Source: Pyrenula massariospora (lineage: Eukaryota > Ascomycota > Eurotiomycetes > Pyrenulales > Pyrenulaceae). From it: a stretch of DNA of 64,000 nt. The notes beneath the pieces are model-generated. The model made no database searches. It saw only the letters and a program-made list of their open reading frames with translations, and was not told where the DNA came from. Within the stretch, counting starts at the first letter, position 1, and the number at the start of each line of letters is the position of its first letter. The stretch covers positions 1,736,001-1,800,000 of the forward strand of contig JAGFMI010000003.1 in NCBI GenBank assembly GCA_021030905.1, written 5' to 3'. This document shows, one piece after another, positions 45,459-56,708 of the stretch. A program made the translations under genes and the position numbers.

Positions 45459-45834
45459 GAGGTTCTGACCTGGGAGATACATTAGATACCCTAAAAACTT
45501 CATTCGGAGTTTCGTTTCTGTCCTGTGACTATCTAAAGGGTACACGGCCAGTCCCCTCGCGAGTTGACAGTCTTCATGCCTCCCATCCATCATTTATTTC
45601 GCCAATGTGCTTCCTCCCGGTGAAATTTAACATAATCTCGTTGTGCATCATCTCGTTCATCGCATTCACCTGCAAGGTTCGTCGATGACCTCCTTGGCCA
45701 AAAGTCTTCGCATTGCAATTGTAAACGACAAAAACCACTCCCGGATCCTATGTTAATGACAGTGTTGGTTTTGGTCTGACCTGCTCCATCCAAATCATTG
45801 GCATGGCATAAAAGTTATGACGGCGCTTTCACAA
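45459..45834. other. Convergent 3' region between SPP2 and a small unknown gene
   Basis: 376 bp; nothing recognised. Confidence 0.45.
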
Positions 45835-46356
45835 TTAAGACGCCGGAACATACGAAGGCGGCGGAGACAGAGAAGATTCCTTCACAGAAGAAGCTTCTTT
45901 CGTGTCGACGAAGATTTCATCGTGATTCGGACTTGAAGGAGCTTTATGATTGCTCTTCTTGCGTGCAAAGATGACCCGTTCGGCAGCGAATTGCGACGAG
46001 TCGAACTTCTTCTTTCCGTCCCTGAGGGCGCACTTGAAGTACCAGCCCTCCCATTCTCGCTTTTGAAGCATTTTGGTGATGGCAGTCAAAACCTCTGGTC
46101 TTACAGTCAGTTTGTCAATCTGTTTATAACCTTCGAGGTCCTTGTCTGTTACTGCGTAGCCGGGGAGGTTGGAGCACGTGAAGTATGTACTGAGGTGAGC
46201 GCCTTTGGAGTCATTGTTCTTCCATCCACTAAGGACCAGAAGAACCTGATCAATGTCTGGAGTCGGAACTGCTTTGACTGCCACGGCGCTATCTTCTTTC
46301 TTTTTGGGGCCGAAGAGCAGAAAACCAAGGCCCATACAGGTGTATTTGAGAGCCAT
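45835..46356 (-). CDS. Small protein of unknown function with hydrophobic N-terminus
   Basis: Single exon of 173 residues from the ATG at 46356 (MALKYTCMGLGFLLFGPKKK). Residues 4-15 are hydrophobic but short, then basic. The middle looks folded: IDQVLLVLSGWKNNDSKGAH, ITKMLQKREWEGWYFKCAL. The C-terminus is Ser/Pro-rich and ends PPPSYVPAS, which holds a PPxY-like variant (PPSY). I do not recognise a family. The composition and single open frame between two real neighbours support a gene. It is divergent from IES1. Confidence 0.6.
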   Translation of the reverse strand: MALKYTCMGLGFLLFGPKKKEDSAVAVKAVPTPDIDQVLLVLSGWKNNDSKGAHLSTYFTCSNLPGYAVTDKDLEGYKQIDKLTVRPEVLTAITKMLQKREWEGWYFKCALRDGKKKFDSSQFAAERVIFARKKSNHKAPSSPNHDEIFVDTKEASSVKESSLSPPPSYVPAS

Positions 46357-46890
46357 GGCTCGAAGCAGGTAAGCTGGTATAGAAACGATAGGAAGTTTGA
46401 GCTGTAAAATCCTGCAAAATTTGAGAGAAAAGGAGAGGGTGTATGAAAAGGTTTACCGAAACTGAAAACTGCACGGAGAAATAGAATTACCTTTAAATCC
46501 TGTTTGAACTTGCGGGGCAGGTGTTTTGAGCCTCAAGTCATTTCACAAGGCTGGATTCAGCTGAAAACTTAGACGGGAAGTCCGCCTGGGCGAAGCGTTT
46601 CCTTTTCCTGACGCGTGCGGCGAACCCGCGGGAATTATTAGAGAGAATAATAGATCGATCCGAAGCTTAGCCGGCCGCGACAGCTGGTATGGACTGCGTA
46701 CTCCTGAGTTTCCGGGGGGATTCTCAAGCTTCAACTTGCATATAGACGCAATATCGTGGCCAAATATTCATTGATGAGTGATCACGGCTGCGCAGCGTTG
46801 AAGTGTAATTACTTCCCAAACCCCACGTCCATCCCTTGAAGTCGCGAAGTGCGACTTTAGGCGCATCGTCGGCCCGTTCATTTCCAAGAT
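46357..46890. promoter_or_regulatory. Divergent promoter region of the unknown gene and IES1
   Basis: 534 bp between start codons. No site assigned. Confidence 0.4.
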
Positions 46891-49634
46891 ATGGCGACGC
46901 CCACTGCGGAGGACACGACTGTCCGACAGAACCACTGGTCCTCGGTACCTCCTTCATCTCCCGGATCCACCATGGACGATCCAAACATGAGCAACGACGA
47001 AAGCGCCCCTCAACCAGCAAGAATGCAGAAAGAACAAGAAAATGCTGTCCCTTCGTCACCTCCCGAGCCAAGCAGCCCCTCTGCCAGCACTGCCCAGCTT
47101 GATGGCCCTGACGATGACCGGGGAAGGGTCCAGAGCGTCAAAAATCAATACCTGTCCAGTCTGAAAGACGACACGCCTTCCCGAGGTAGCTCACCCCGAG
47201 GGACAAAAAGACCAAGAAAGCAAAGGGGCGCCAAAGCAAGCCTTCCCTTGCTGCAAGAAGGCTTTCGAGACACAGAAGATGAAGGAAGCGTGCTAAACGA
47301 CACTCAGAGCAGGGCGTCCGATGTTGATTTTCGCTCAAGCTCTGGCGCGGCAAATGCGGTTGGGACTCGACGGCAGGCAAATGGCACCATAGGGTCCGTC
47401 TATTCGGGCAACAAGATGAGACATCTCAAGAAAGAGGATGGGGCACCGTTATGGCGCAGAGACATACAATACGAATTCCTGCAAAGAGTATTTGAAGACG
47501 ACCAGCCGGTGTTTACAAGATTTGCGGACGGCAAGCATGGTTACACCTTCACAGACATCTACGTCGACGCTATGGCCAAGAGCAGCAAGACAAGTAAGAT
47601 TCTGAAAGAGAAACTACAGACTGATCGTCTTGCCGCAAAGAACATGGCGATGATATGTCTCCTGGTCAATGTCGGTCGTATGAACACAACGCTGAATTTC
47701 TTCCCTGAAATGCGTGCTCAGCTTCGCACGTACCACTCCATCCCAGTCCTTCAAGCACAGCAAGATCCAAATTCATACAAACAGCTACAGGATGCTCCAC
47801 GACTTAAGTCGATATTGAAAGGAGCCTCTGAGGATGAAGATCAACCTAAGACGCTGGAAGCAATACAGACCGCCGCGATCCCGAGAACAAACCCTGTAAA
47901 CCTAATATTTGTTCTTTCGCAGTGTGCACCGACAGTCTCAGAGTTGCATTTTCACCCTCCACGAGATTTTTTCGACCTTGTCATGAGACCTACCATATCA
48001 AGTAGAAGTCGTGCAAGGGCCTTTTTATGGCTAATGTGGTGGTATTTGGAAGGAGACTTTACAGCAGAAGCGTCTGCGCGAAATCCTTTTGGACCTGGAA
48101 CGGATGCCGCGGCCAATAAAGAAGGCATTCCTCTCAAGGTGCCCGAATTCGAGCATCTGACCGACGAACAAGGCAATGCGGAAAACGTAGACACTCCCGA
48201 AGAAATTGAATACGGAGACATAAAGATGAAGGAGAGAAAGCGTAAGCCTGTATTCGCCATTAAATAATCGAGATCACTCTGACAGATGATACAGGCATAC
48301 TAGAGGAGGATGACCCAACACAGGACAAGACTATCAAGAGACTAAAGAAATGTGAGTCTCGAATGCTTTCTCTTCAATACCAGGTTTGCTAATTTGCTAC
48401 AGCTACGAATGATGAACTATCAGACATAGAATCCCCGCCTCCGCAGAATGCTGCGTCTGACCCACTTCGTATCATCCCATCCAAGCATTCTATAAACTAC
48501 GATCCCGTCACTGGCAGGCTCGGACAAGGTATAGAATCAGATTTTGAGCCCGTGAATCCGCATCCAGGTCGAGGCCGCTACAAGAGAATTAAAAAAGCCG
48601 AGAGGGAAGCCGCCGAATTCAAAGCAAACAATCCCGGTCTGATCAATTCCAATGTTGCACCCTCAATGCCCCGACTCCCTCGAAAGCTCAGCAAAGCAGA
48701 GACACCTGACGTGGTCACGCCACAGCCGCCCGGCACTGGCCATCCAGTTCTTAGTCAGTATAATAACCCAGCTCAACCGCCGACTATGGAAAACGGCACC
48801 CCGGTGCTACAAGCTGCTACCACTACCACCACGTCAAGTCGACGGCCTCGGCCCATGACCCAACACCAATTAGCACTCGAGTCCCACAGACAAGAGCGCA
48901 TCCGACGCATACTCCTCCAAAAGAAACAAGAAAAATTCACGATCGTTCGCGCTCGACGTGAACGAGAAAATTTTGTCCTCCGAGCCGCTCAGCGCATCCG
49001 CGCTCTTCCGAGCGGCTACGATAGCGACGACCCCGAGAACACGACCGGCCTCGGTGGCTTGGGACCGGGGCTGGGCGAAGAAGACGACTGGGGCGAAGAA
49101 TGCGAGATGTGGATGAGCGTCATCCGGCGCGCGAGGAGACGGCTGATCCGATGGAGCGGGGAGGTTGACGAGGAGCCTGAGATTGGGGCGCTGGGGCGGA
49201 AATCTTGGAATCTGTCTGCGCCGAACGGTGTGGCGGTCGGTGATCCGCATGTCATGAGCGTCCAGCCGCCGCCCGCGGCGCCGGAAGCGGCGTATGTTCC
49301 CCGACGGGGTGGACGGAGGGGTCCGCGCACGAAGAAGGAGAAAGCGGCGCTGCTGGAGACGGTGGAGAATGGGGATGGGGGGGCGGAGGCGGACGTGGAG
49401 ATCACGCCGGCGGTGTCAAGGACTGTTGATAAGCTCGCGGCTGAAGATGAAGGGCCTGGGGGTGAAGATGGATCGGTGAGGGGCGAGAGTCCCGGTCCGG
49501 ATCTGGATGATATTGACAAGGATCTGTTGGCGGAGAGGAGTGACGAGGGGGAGAAGGAGAGCGATGGCGATACGGAGATGGAGGAGGCAGCGGAGGAGGG
49601 AAGTGATGTTGAGATGGGTGGGTATGATGATTAG
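46891..49634 (+). CDS. IES1: INO80 chromatin-remodelling complex subunit 1 (Ies1)
   Basis: Exons 46891-48241, 48286-48351 and 48403-49634 give 882 residues; both introns are GT-AG and the 66-nt middle exon keeps frame. After a Ser/Pro-rich N-terminus comes the conserved Ies1 region (about residues 180-290): KKEDGAPLWRRDIQYEFL, FTRFADGKHGYTFTDIYVD, AMAKSSKTSKILKEKLQTDR and VNVGRMNTTLNFFPEMRAQL. A second conserved block is RDFFDLVMRPTISSRSRARA with FLWLMWWYLEGDF. The C-terminal part is basic then acidic. Ies1 is a fungal-specific subunit that associates with the Ino80 N-terminal module. The gene is convergent with the next one. Confidence 0.9.
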
Positions 49635-49998
49635 GACCTTTAAGCTCATGCTGAGCGAGGCGGATTAATAGTTGATTTAATTCTTTTTTATGATTACACC
49701 ACTAACGCATCCGGACGATGGACGGGATTCGAATGGCTAGGTCAGGTGGAGGGCACAGCATCTACTTGAATTTTATTCAGCCTTAAAACGACAGTATTAT
49801 TAGACCATTCAAAAGCTTCTCGAAGTCTCTTAGAGAGTCGAAGAAAAATATTTCATGCCGCCATATGGTACAATAGGTATCTAGCGCTGTTTGGTGCCGG
49901 ATGTCTCGTTCCAACGCAACTCTCCCCCCTGCTCACGTCCCTCCAAACCTATTGCTCGAAATCACAATGATCCATTCACTCCGACTCTGCCCCTTCCA
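49635..49998. other. Convergent 3' region after IES1
   Basis: 364 bp, AT-rich in part (49660-49820). Nothing recognised. Confidence 0.45.
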
Positions 49999-52689
49999 TC
50001 ACAATTTTCCCCACCCCCTCTCCCTACCAAGTCCCATCACCTTCCACGTCCCGACGCTCCAAACCCCCGCCGTCACACAACCCTGCAACCCGATCAACAA
50101 GCCCATCCCCGCTGCATACGCTAACCTGTCGCTCAAAGTGCCTCCTCCGAACCACTCTGCCAGCCCTCTCACGGCGCTCGTCGTTGTGCCTTCATGCCCT
50201 CCCGACGTCGACAAGAACGTCCGGGCCAGCGTGCGCAGGTATAGACTTTCGAGTGGGAGGAGGAGAATGGTGGTGGCGAAGGAGGCAAGGTGAGAGGACA
50301 CGACTGTGGCGGGGAAGGAAGATAGGACTGTGATCCGGGATGTGCGGAGGCGGTGGTAGCGGGATGGGCCTTGGTCAGCATAAAGAGGTGGCGGCGGCTC
50401 GCGGAGGTCATTGGCAATGTTGCGGACCCGGGTTGGGTTGGGTGCTGGGGGATTGAGAGCTGTAGTGGAGTCAGAGTTGGAAGCTAAGTGTGCGGGTCTT
50501 GGTGTAATATCTCTGAGGCCGGAGAGCGCGGTGTTGAAGCCTTCTGTCAGTGTTGGTGAGGCGTTGGGAGCCGTCTGGCTTTCAAATGGAGAATGAACTT
50601 CCGTCTCGTGGATGTTCCGAGAATCAGGTCTCTGGTTCGGGAAGGACTCTAGTGCTCTAGTGCTATGACGACGTGCGACGTTTGTGCCTGGCTGATCGGT
50701 TTGAGAAAATGGCTCTCGAGTGTTTGGCTCGCTCTGTCGTCTGTGATCAATAGCGCTATCGAGGATGCTGAGTGCTCTCGCGCGATCTGTTTGAGAACGG
50801 AGGGCTTCCAAAGGACGAGCATTTTCGATATCCCAGACAGCACCATCGATGGTGATCTGGCCTGGTGATGAGTTTATTCGAGATACTTGTCTTTGGGATT
50901 GGATCATCTCCAATTGCATGGTGACTGTTTCGGCATCGTGATGTACTAGAGATGCTCGAAGGAGAGGCGAGGTTGGTGGCGTGGTCTCTGGGGATGACGG
51001 CTGTGGCGGGAAGAGGCTGTCTGCCCTTGTGCGTGCTCTCCCTGCTGCTGATTGTACCACCGCGCTCCATGGAGCAGTCTCACGCGCTTGGATTGGTTCG
51101 AGGATTTCGCGCATACGACTTTGGCGTCGTTGTGTTCCATCCGAACCATTTCTAGATATAGTTCTTCCTTGAGGAGCTCTCGACTGTCTGATCGGCGATC
51201 GAGCACCATCTCTGAGATCCATAATGTCGTTAACATCAAAGGACATGTCACTAATATCAGGAGTCGTCGTCGAGCTACTATCGTCTTGAGAAGTTCGATC
51301 ATCGTCTGAAGAGTCGATTACATAATCTGACAAATTGTCTGGCAGTCTTGCACCAAATTCTGCAAAAGCTCGCCGAACGGCCTCGAGCCGAATAGCATGC
51401 CGTCTCTCGGCATCGAGAGGGCCAGCTTCATTACTTGCAATCTCGACGGCAAGAAATTGTAACTTTTGAATTCTGGCAAAGAGCTTTTTGGAATCTCGGT
51501 AAGACATATCCGCAACGCTTCTTAAAGACCATGAAGACAAATGGCGTTTCCAAATCTTACGCAGACTCCTTGCAGTGAATCTGAATTCATCTTGTATCGC
51601 TTCCCAGAACGATATTCCAGACCGACAATCGAAGACAACAAGTTTATCAGGCTCATACAAGCCATCTTTTTTCGCGGCCAAGAAAGAAATTTCGTTGGGA
51701 ATCGCAGGCTGCGTTAACACGCGGCGAAATATTCTCTCTAGCCAAGGATGAAGAATCTGTTTGATGGTCTTCAAAGCAATATTGAACATCAGAGGGCCGG
51801 TGCCAAGACTCAGGATCCGGCTCCACGCAGTTCCGGCACATGCAGAATCTAGTGATATTCCTGGTACCAAGAGTAAATTCTTGCTTCGGTCAGTGTACGT
51901 TCTCCAGGATATCAATGCGGTTTCTGGAAGAAGGTATAGTGTCTGTAAGTCCGATATTTCCACTAGGGGTATATATAAAGCTATGAATGCGGCTTCGCTT
52001 CTGCTCAAAATCAGCCTTTGATCAGATCTAAATAGATTGACACTTACGTGATTGAGAGAGCCCTCCACGTTAGACGTTGGAGTTTGCTCTTGAATCTAGG
52101 TTTTACCCTGCGCGACCGAACGAGCCACAGGCGATGGAGAGTATAGCGCGCAACTTTCGTAATTTTCGCCCAGTACTTATCCAGTACTAAGGTTAAAGCG
52201 AAGGCGGGAAAACCAGCGAGAAGCAGCTTGTTAAAACCGCTATCACTAGCTTCAGATTTAATGGACTCGATCAGCGGTAGGGACGAATAGCGTCGAAAAG
52301 TCTATATATTTTCAGTCCATGCCTTCGCAGTCCCATTGGCTAGCTGTTTGAGCTTACTTGAAAGCGATGTCTAAGAGCCACAGCGCTCCAGCTTAGGCTT
52401 AGCGTAGCGAAAGATTCGATGGATTTCAGAATTAAACCAGTCTGGTTTTCCTCAGCATAGGTCCTGATCTCACGAGCTCTCCTTAGTTGCCGCTGTTTCT
52501 CTTTCTTGTCCTGTTCCTCATTGACAACAACACCAAAGGTAGCATTGACATCATTCTGTGCTCTTGCGAGACGGCGGTCGAGACGACGTTGCGTAGGATT
52601 TTCTGGCCGTCCTCGAGCATCGAACTGCTGTGTATACCCATCCGCTTCGTAAAGGATGTGAGAAGCATCCCGGCTGTGAATGAAATCGC
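49999..52689 (-). CDS. Multi-pass membrane protein of unknown function (5' exon unresolved)
   Basis: Three exons are supported: about 52689-52358, 52301-52048 and 52000-49999, joined in frame across GTAAGC and GTAAGT donors. The first contains HILYEADGYTQQFDARGRPE and a charged stretch with NPTQRRLDRRLARAQNDV. Hydrophobic segments are LLLAGFPAFALTLVLDKYW, AAFIALYIPLVEISDL and, near the C-terminus, LASFATTILLLPLESLYL and AAGMGLLIGLQGCVTAGVW. Between them lie a basic region and a long Ser/Arg-rich disordered segment. The layout resembles a conserved ascomycete organelle-membrane protein whose name I do not recall. No ATG opens the first exon, so a short upstream exon is missing from this model. 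It is divergent from UTP13. Confidence 0.65.
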
Positions 52690-53676
52690 CTGAAAAGTAT
52701 CTTTCGGGCGCTTCATATGGCGAGCGGCCCTAGATCTTGTCAACAAGTACTCGCTAATCTATCATTCAAAGCCGGGACTAGAAAAATTAGAGGTTCGTAG
52801 ACAGCATTATTACTCGAGCAGGTGGGAGCTGACAGGTCTTTTCAAGTCGGATGAAGCGATCAAGTTTTATGAAGACTCTCCTCATCAAATAAAACTGGAG
52901 ACACACTTGTTGAATGTCTTCTCGGGATAGATCAACCCGTACCCAAAAAGTAAACAAGGCCGGATTCAAGGGTACAGCGTCTAACGAACAGATATGAAGG
53001 AATTTTCAACCGACAGTAGGAAAAGCTCTAAAATAATGGATTTGTTAAGTCTTACTAGAACAAGGTTGGCTAGATATCTTTCTCGGCCCATTTCCACAGC
53101 TCTCAATGTCCCTTAGTTGCTGGCGGTTGACCGAGGGCCGAGCTCATGCTTTCCAAGTGTGAACACGGTCAATATCTTCCCGAAATGAGAGGCAGTCGTA
53201 GTGTGCACTTTCTCTGTCCCCACTAAAGCATGGTCAAGTTGTTCGGTTGGAACATGTACGCAGTTTCTGGTTGCCTGGGAACCTGTAGTTACCTGAGTCG
53301 GAGTTCATGTTCAGACTGTGACAAAAAGGTGAGGTTCACAAGATCGTCGCTTCCTCGTGGTTCGAAAAGCACTCGATAACTATAACAGAATAGAAAAAGG
53401 CCGGACGAGAGAGCCGTGGAAGGGTGCTGGTTGTTTCATTGTACTTCGAGGAAGTTGTCGCTTCGGCGGCACTGTTGCAGAGTCTTGGCGTCGGTTTGCC
53501 CCTACTAAAACTTGCCCAACACTATCTAATCCTTTGGTCATATTTTAAAATATGATAATGTACAATTTTTCACCGGCGACAGAAGCAACAAGCAGGGCTT
53601 CTACGCAACGATTCGGGCGGCTTCACTGATATCAAATCCTATGTAACCAACTCTCAACAACATTCGGCCGCACAGC
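52690..53676. other. Region between the membrane-protein gene and UTP13
   Basis: 987 bp. It should contain the missing first exon of the membrane-protein gene and both promoters. A minus-strand frame at 52787-52969 contains an ATG-started part (MRRVFIKLDRFIRLEKTCQL) that might supply that exon, but I could not fit its splicing. Confidence 0.4.
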
Positions 53677-56508
53677 ATGGCGTCAAAAGTCAGCAGAAAG
53701 ACAACCTTTGAAGTCAAAAAAGTCATTGAGCCAGTTCACACTGGCGGTGACGTGTCTCTAGACAGTCCAGGCAAATTACTAGCAACATGTGTCGATGAAG
53801 ACGTACTAGTTGTCGACTTTCAAACTTTCGCCGTTGTGGCGAGAATTGAAGGTGATGGAGAACCCATCACTAGTATTGCCATTTCTCCTACTGCTTCGCA
53901 CCTCGTCTTATGTTCCCGTTCTTTATCGATGAAAGTATATTCTCTGAGCCCTTATGAACCTGGTGAGACAGTCACTGTCACGCTTCAGAGGACACTCAAG
54001 CCCCATAACTCGCCGGTAGTGACTACAGCAACAGATTCTACTGGGACGTTGCTTGCCACAGGAGCCGCCGATGGGACCGTCAAAGTCTGGGATATCCGAG
54101 GAGGCTTCGTGACGCATACCTTTCATGGTCATGGTGGAGTGATTTCCGCGCTTTGCTTTTTTCAATTGCGACAGGGAGCTTCTCAGAGTCCGGAATATCA
54201 GAAAAAAAAGCGAAAGCGCGGTCATGAAAGGCTGGATCTTGTATCTGCCGTCCAAAATGGCGATTCTCCTGTCAACTTCCATCTTGCTTCTGGAAGTGAA
54301 GAAGGAAAAATCAGGATTTGGGACCTTCAAAAGCGCAAATCGATTACTACGCTAGATTCCCATGTCTCCGTGGTTCGCGCTCTGGACTATAGTGCGCCAC
54401 AAAATGCCTTACTCTCTAGTAGCCGAGACAAGACGCTTATCCTTTGGGACGCCTCGACGTGGAAACCGCGAAAAGTTATCCCTGTCCTGGAGGTTTTAGA
54501 AACCGCCGCTTTTCTTGGTCAAGGCGCAAGGTGCTATAGCGGCGGGGAAAATGGTCACGTAAGAATATGGGACACAGATTCCGGGAAAGAGATTACTTCT
54601 CCCGTGAAATCTGGCTCCGAAGGGGATGCTATTGTTGCTGCACAATACGCGCCAGACTCTGCTGTCCTCGTGTCCGTCCATGTCGACCAGACCTTCCGTG
54701 TATATGACACAACTGTCCTACAAGATGTTCGAGAGCTGGAAGGACTGAGAGAAATACCAATAGTACGAAGGATCAATGGTAACCATGATGAAGTCATTGA
54801 TATGGCATTCATAGGATCCACAAGTACACATCTGGCCCTTGCTACCAACACAGAAAGTGTCAAGATAGTGTCTATTGAGGATCCTACTGTTAAGCAACTT
54901 GATTCCCAGTTACAAGATCACCCCAAAGATTTTTTTGGTTCTGAGACTGCATTACTTGAAGGTCATACAGATATCGTCATTTGCATCGATGTCGACTGGT
55001 CAGGGAATTGGCTAGCCACCGGCGCGAAAGACAATACAGCACGTCTATGGCGCTTAGACCCGTTGACTGGCTCGTACATGTGCTTTGCCAGATTTGTCGG
55101 GCATGCTGAATCAATTGGAGCAATCAGTCTCCCGCACGCACCGCCACCTACAAATTCACCGGCGCACAAAGAACCTCTCAATTACCCTCCCGCTTTTCTC
55201 CTCACAGGGTCTCAAGATCGTACCATCAAGAGATGGGACACGTCAAAGCTACAATTGTTTCCACCTCCCCATGAGCATCATACTGTTGCAAAAGCACTTT
55301 ACACAAGAGTAGCGCATGAGAAAGACATCAATGCCCTTGATGTATGCTCATATAGACCGCTTTTTGCCTCTGCTTCTCAAGACCGTACTATCAAAATTTG
55401 GTCACTTGAGGATGGTACTGTTTCAGGAATTCTGCGCAGCCACAAGCGAGGCGTATGGTCCGCAAAGTTTGCTCCAAAAGACATCCCTCCTTTGAGCATC
55501 AGCGGTGAAGGCACAAGTGGGTCCCGTGGGCTGCTTGCCAGTGGCTCTGGCGATCGAACAGTCAAGATCTGGTCTCTGTCCACATATCAGTGCCTCCTCA
55601 CGTTCGAGGGTCACAGTAATTCTGTTCTAAAGGTGGTCTGGATCTCACCTCCCCAGCCTCCTGCAGAAGAGAATGAGGATGAGCCTGAGGAATATCGCCC
55701 CGAGACTCAACAACTCTCCAAGCAAAATTCTTCATACATGGTTGCTTCCGCATCTTCTGATACACTCATAAAGCTCTGGAACCCCCACAACTCCAACAGC
55801 ACAACATCGGATCCCCTCCTAACGACCCTCGACGCTCATACAGACCGAGTCTGGGCTCTCGCCACGCCCCCCTCTACACGATCAACCCCCTCAGTATCCT
55901 ACCCTCTGGTATCCGGCGCCGCAGACGGCCGCATCACCTTCTGGAAAGACACGACCTCCTCCACCCACGCCTCAGCCGCCGCCGCCGCCACTGCCCGCAT
56001 CGAGCAGGACCAAGACCTCGCAAACTACATCCGCGCCCAGAACTACCGCGAAGCCATCACCCTCGCCCTCGCCCTCAACCACCCCGCCCGCCTCCTCCGG
56101 CTGTTCCAGGAAATCGTGGGACGCTCGAGCGCGGAAAGGGACCCGGGATCGCTGACTGGGAGCAAAGACGTCGATGAGGTGCTGAGCTCGTTGGACGATG
56201 CGCAGCTGTGGTTGTTGCTGCAGAGGCTGCGGGATTGGAATACGAATGCGCGGACGAGCGCGGTGGCGCAGAGAGTGCTGAATGTGCTGCTGCGGAGGTA
56301 TCCCGGGGATCGGCTGGTGAAGCTGGGCAAGAGGGGGAGGGGGATGGCGGTAGGAGGTGGAGCTGGGAAGGGAGGCAATAATATGAGGGATATGTTGAGG
56401 GCGTTGGAGGTTTATACTGAGAGGCATTATCGGCGCGTGGAGGATGTGATGGATGAGAGCTATTTGGTGGAGTATACTTTGAAAAGTATGGATGAGGTGC
56501 TGGGATAG
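53677..56508 (+). CDS. UTP13: SSU processome protein Utp13 (TBL3-like), tandem WD40
   Basis: Single exon of 943 residues from MASKVSRKTTFEVKKVIEP. About twelve WD repeats form two propellers (TGTLLATGAADGTVKVWDI, VVRALDYSAPQNALLSSSRD, GNWLATGAKDNTARLWRL, LTGSQDRTIKRWDTSK, FASASQDRTIKIWSLEDG, SGDRTVKIWSL). The C-terminal Utp13 domain (about residues 790-943) is helical, with IRAQNYREAITLALALNHPA, DEVLSSLDDAQLWLLLQRL and RVLNVLLRRYPGDRL. In yeast it belongs to the UTP-B complex with Pwp2 and binds the 5' end of pre-rRNA. With RRP9 it makes two U3/SSU-processome factors in this window. Codon use turns GC-rich after 55,900. Confidence 0.95.
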   Translation: MASKVSRKTTFEVKKVIEPVHTGGDVSLDSPGKLLATCVDEDVLVVDFQTFAVVARIEGDGEPITSIAISPTASHLVLCSRSLSMKVYSLSPYEPGETVTVTLQRTLKPHNSPVVTTATDSTGTLLATGAADGTVKVWDIRGGFVTHTFHGHGGVISALCFFQLRQGASQSPEYQKKKRKRGHERLDLVSAVQNGDSPVNFHLASGSEEGKIRIWDLQKRKSITTLDSHVSVVRALDYSAPQNALLSSSRDKTLILWDASTWKPRKVIPVLEVLETAAFLGQGARCYSGGENGHVRIWDTDSGKEITSPVKSGSEGDAIVAAQYAPDSAVLVSVHVDQTFRVYDTTVLQDVRELEGLREIPIVRRINGNHDEVIDMAFIGSTSTHLALATNTESVKIVSIEDPTVKQLDSQLQDHPKDFFGSETALLEGHTDIVICIDVDWSGNWLATGAKDNTARLWRLDPLTGSYMCFARFVGHAESIGAISLPHAPPPTNSPAHKEPLNYPPAFLLTGSQDRTIKRWDTSKLQLFPPPHEHHTVAKALYTRVAHEKDINALDVCSYRPLFASASQDRTIKIWSLEDGTVSGILRSHKRGVWSAKFAPKDIPPLSISGEGTSGSRGLLASGSGDRTVKIWSLSTYQCLLTFEGHSNSVLKVVWISPPQPPAEENEDEPEEYRPETQQLSKQNSSYMVASASSDTLIKLWNPHNSNSTTSDPLLTTLDAHTDRVWALATPPSTRSTPSVSYPLVSGAADGRITFWKDTTSSTHASAAAAATARIEQDQDLANYIRAQNYREAITLALALNHPARLLRLFQEIVGRSSAERDPGSLTGSKDVDEVLSSLDDAQLWLLLQRLRDWNTNARTSAVAQRVLNVLLRRYPGDRLVKLGKRGRGMAVGGGAGKGGNNMRDMLRALEVYTERHYRRVEDVMDESYLVEYTLKSMDEVLG

Positions 56509-56708
56509 CATAGCAGCGGATGAATTCGCCTTACATTGACAGGTTTGGGGTTACATATTGACGATAATTGGGGCAAAGTGTCTCTGATCGTTGAAGGCTT
56601 TACTAGTAGAGCTTTACAACATCGGCTTCTATAGCGAAAATGTAGAATGGCATCAATGGAGCAAATAGTGCAATAAAAGTTGGGACCATGTATCATGAAT
56701 CTAGATTT

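Noticed and set aside
55972-56511. 179-codon frame antisense to the UTP13 end
   Set aside because: His/Pro/Gln-rich shadow caused by strong codon bias in UTP13.
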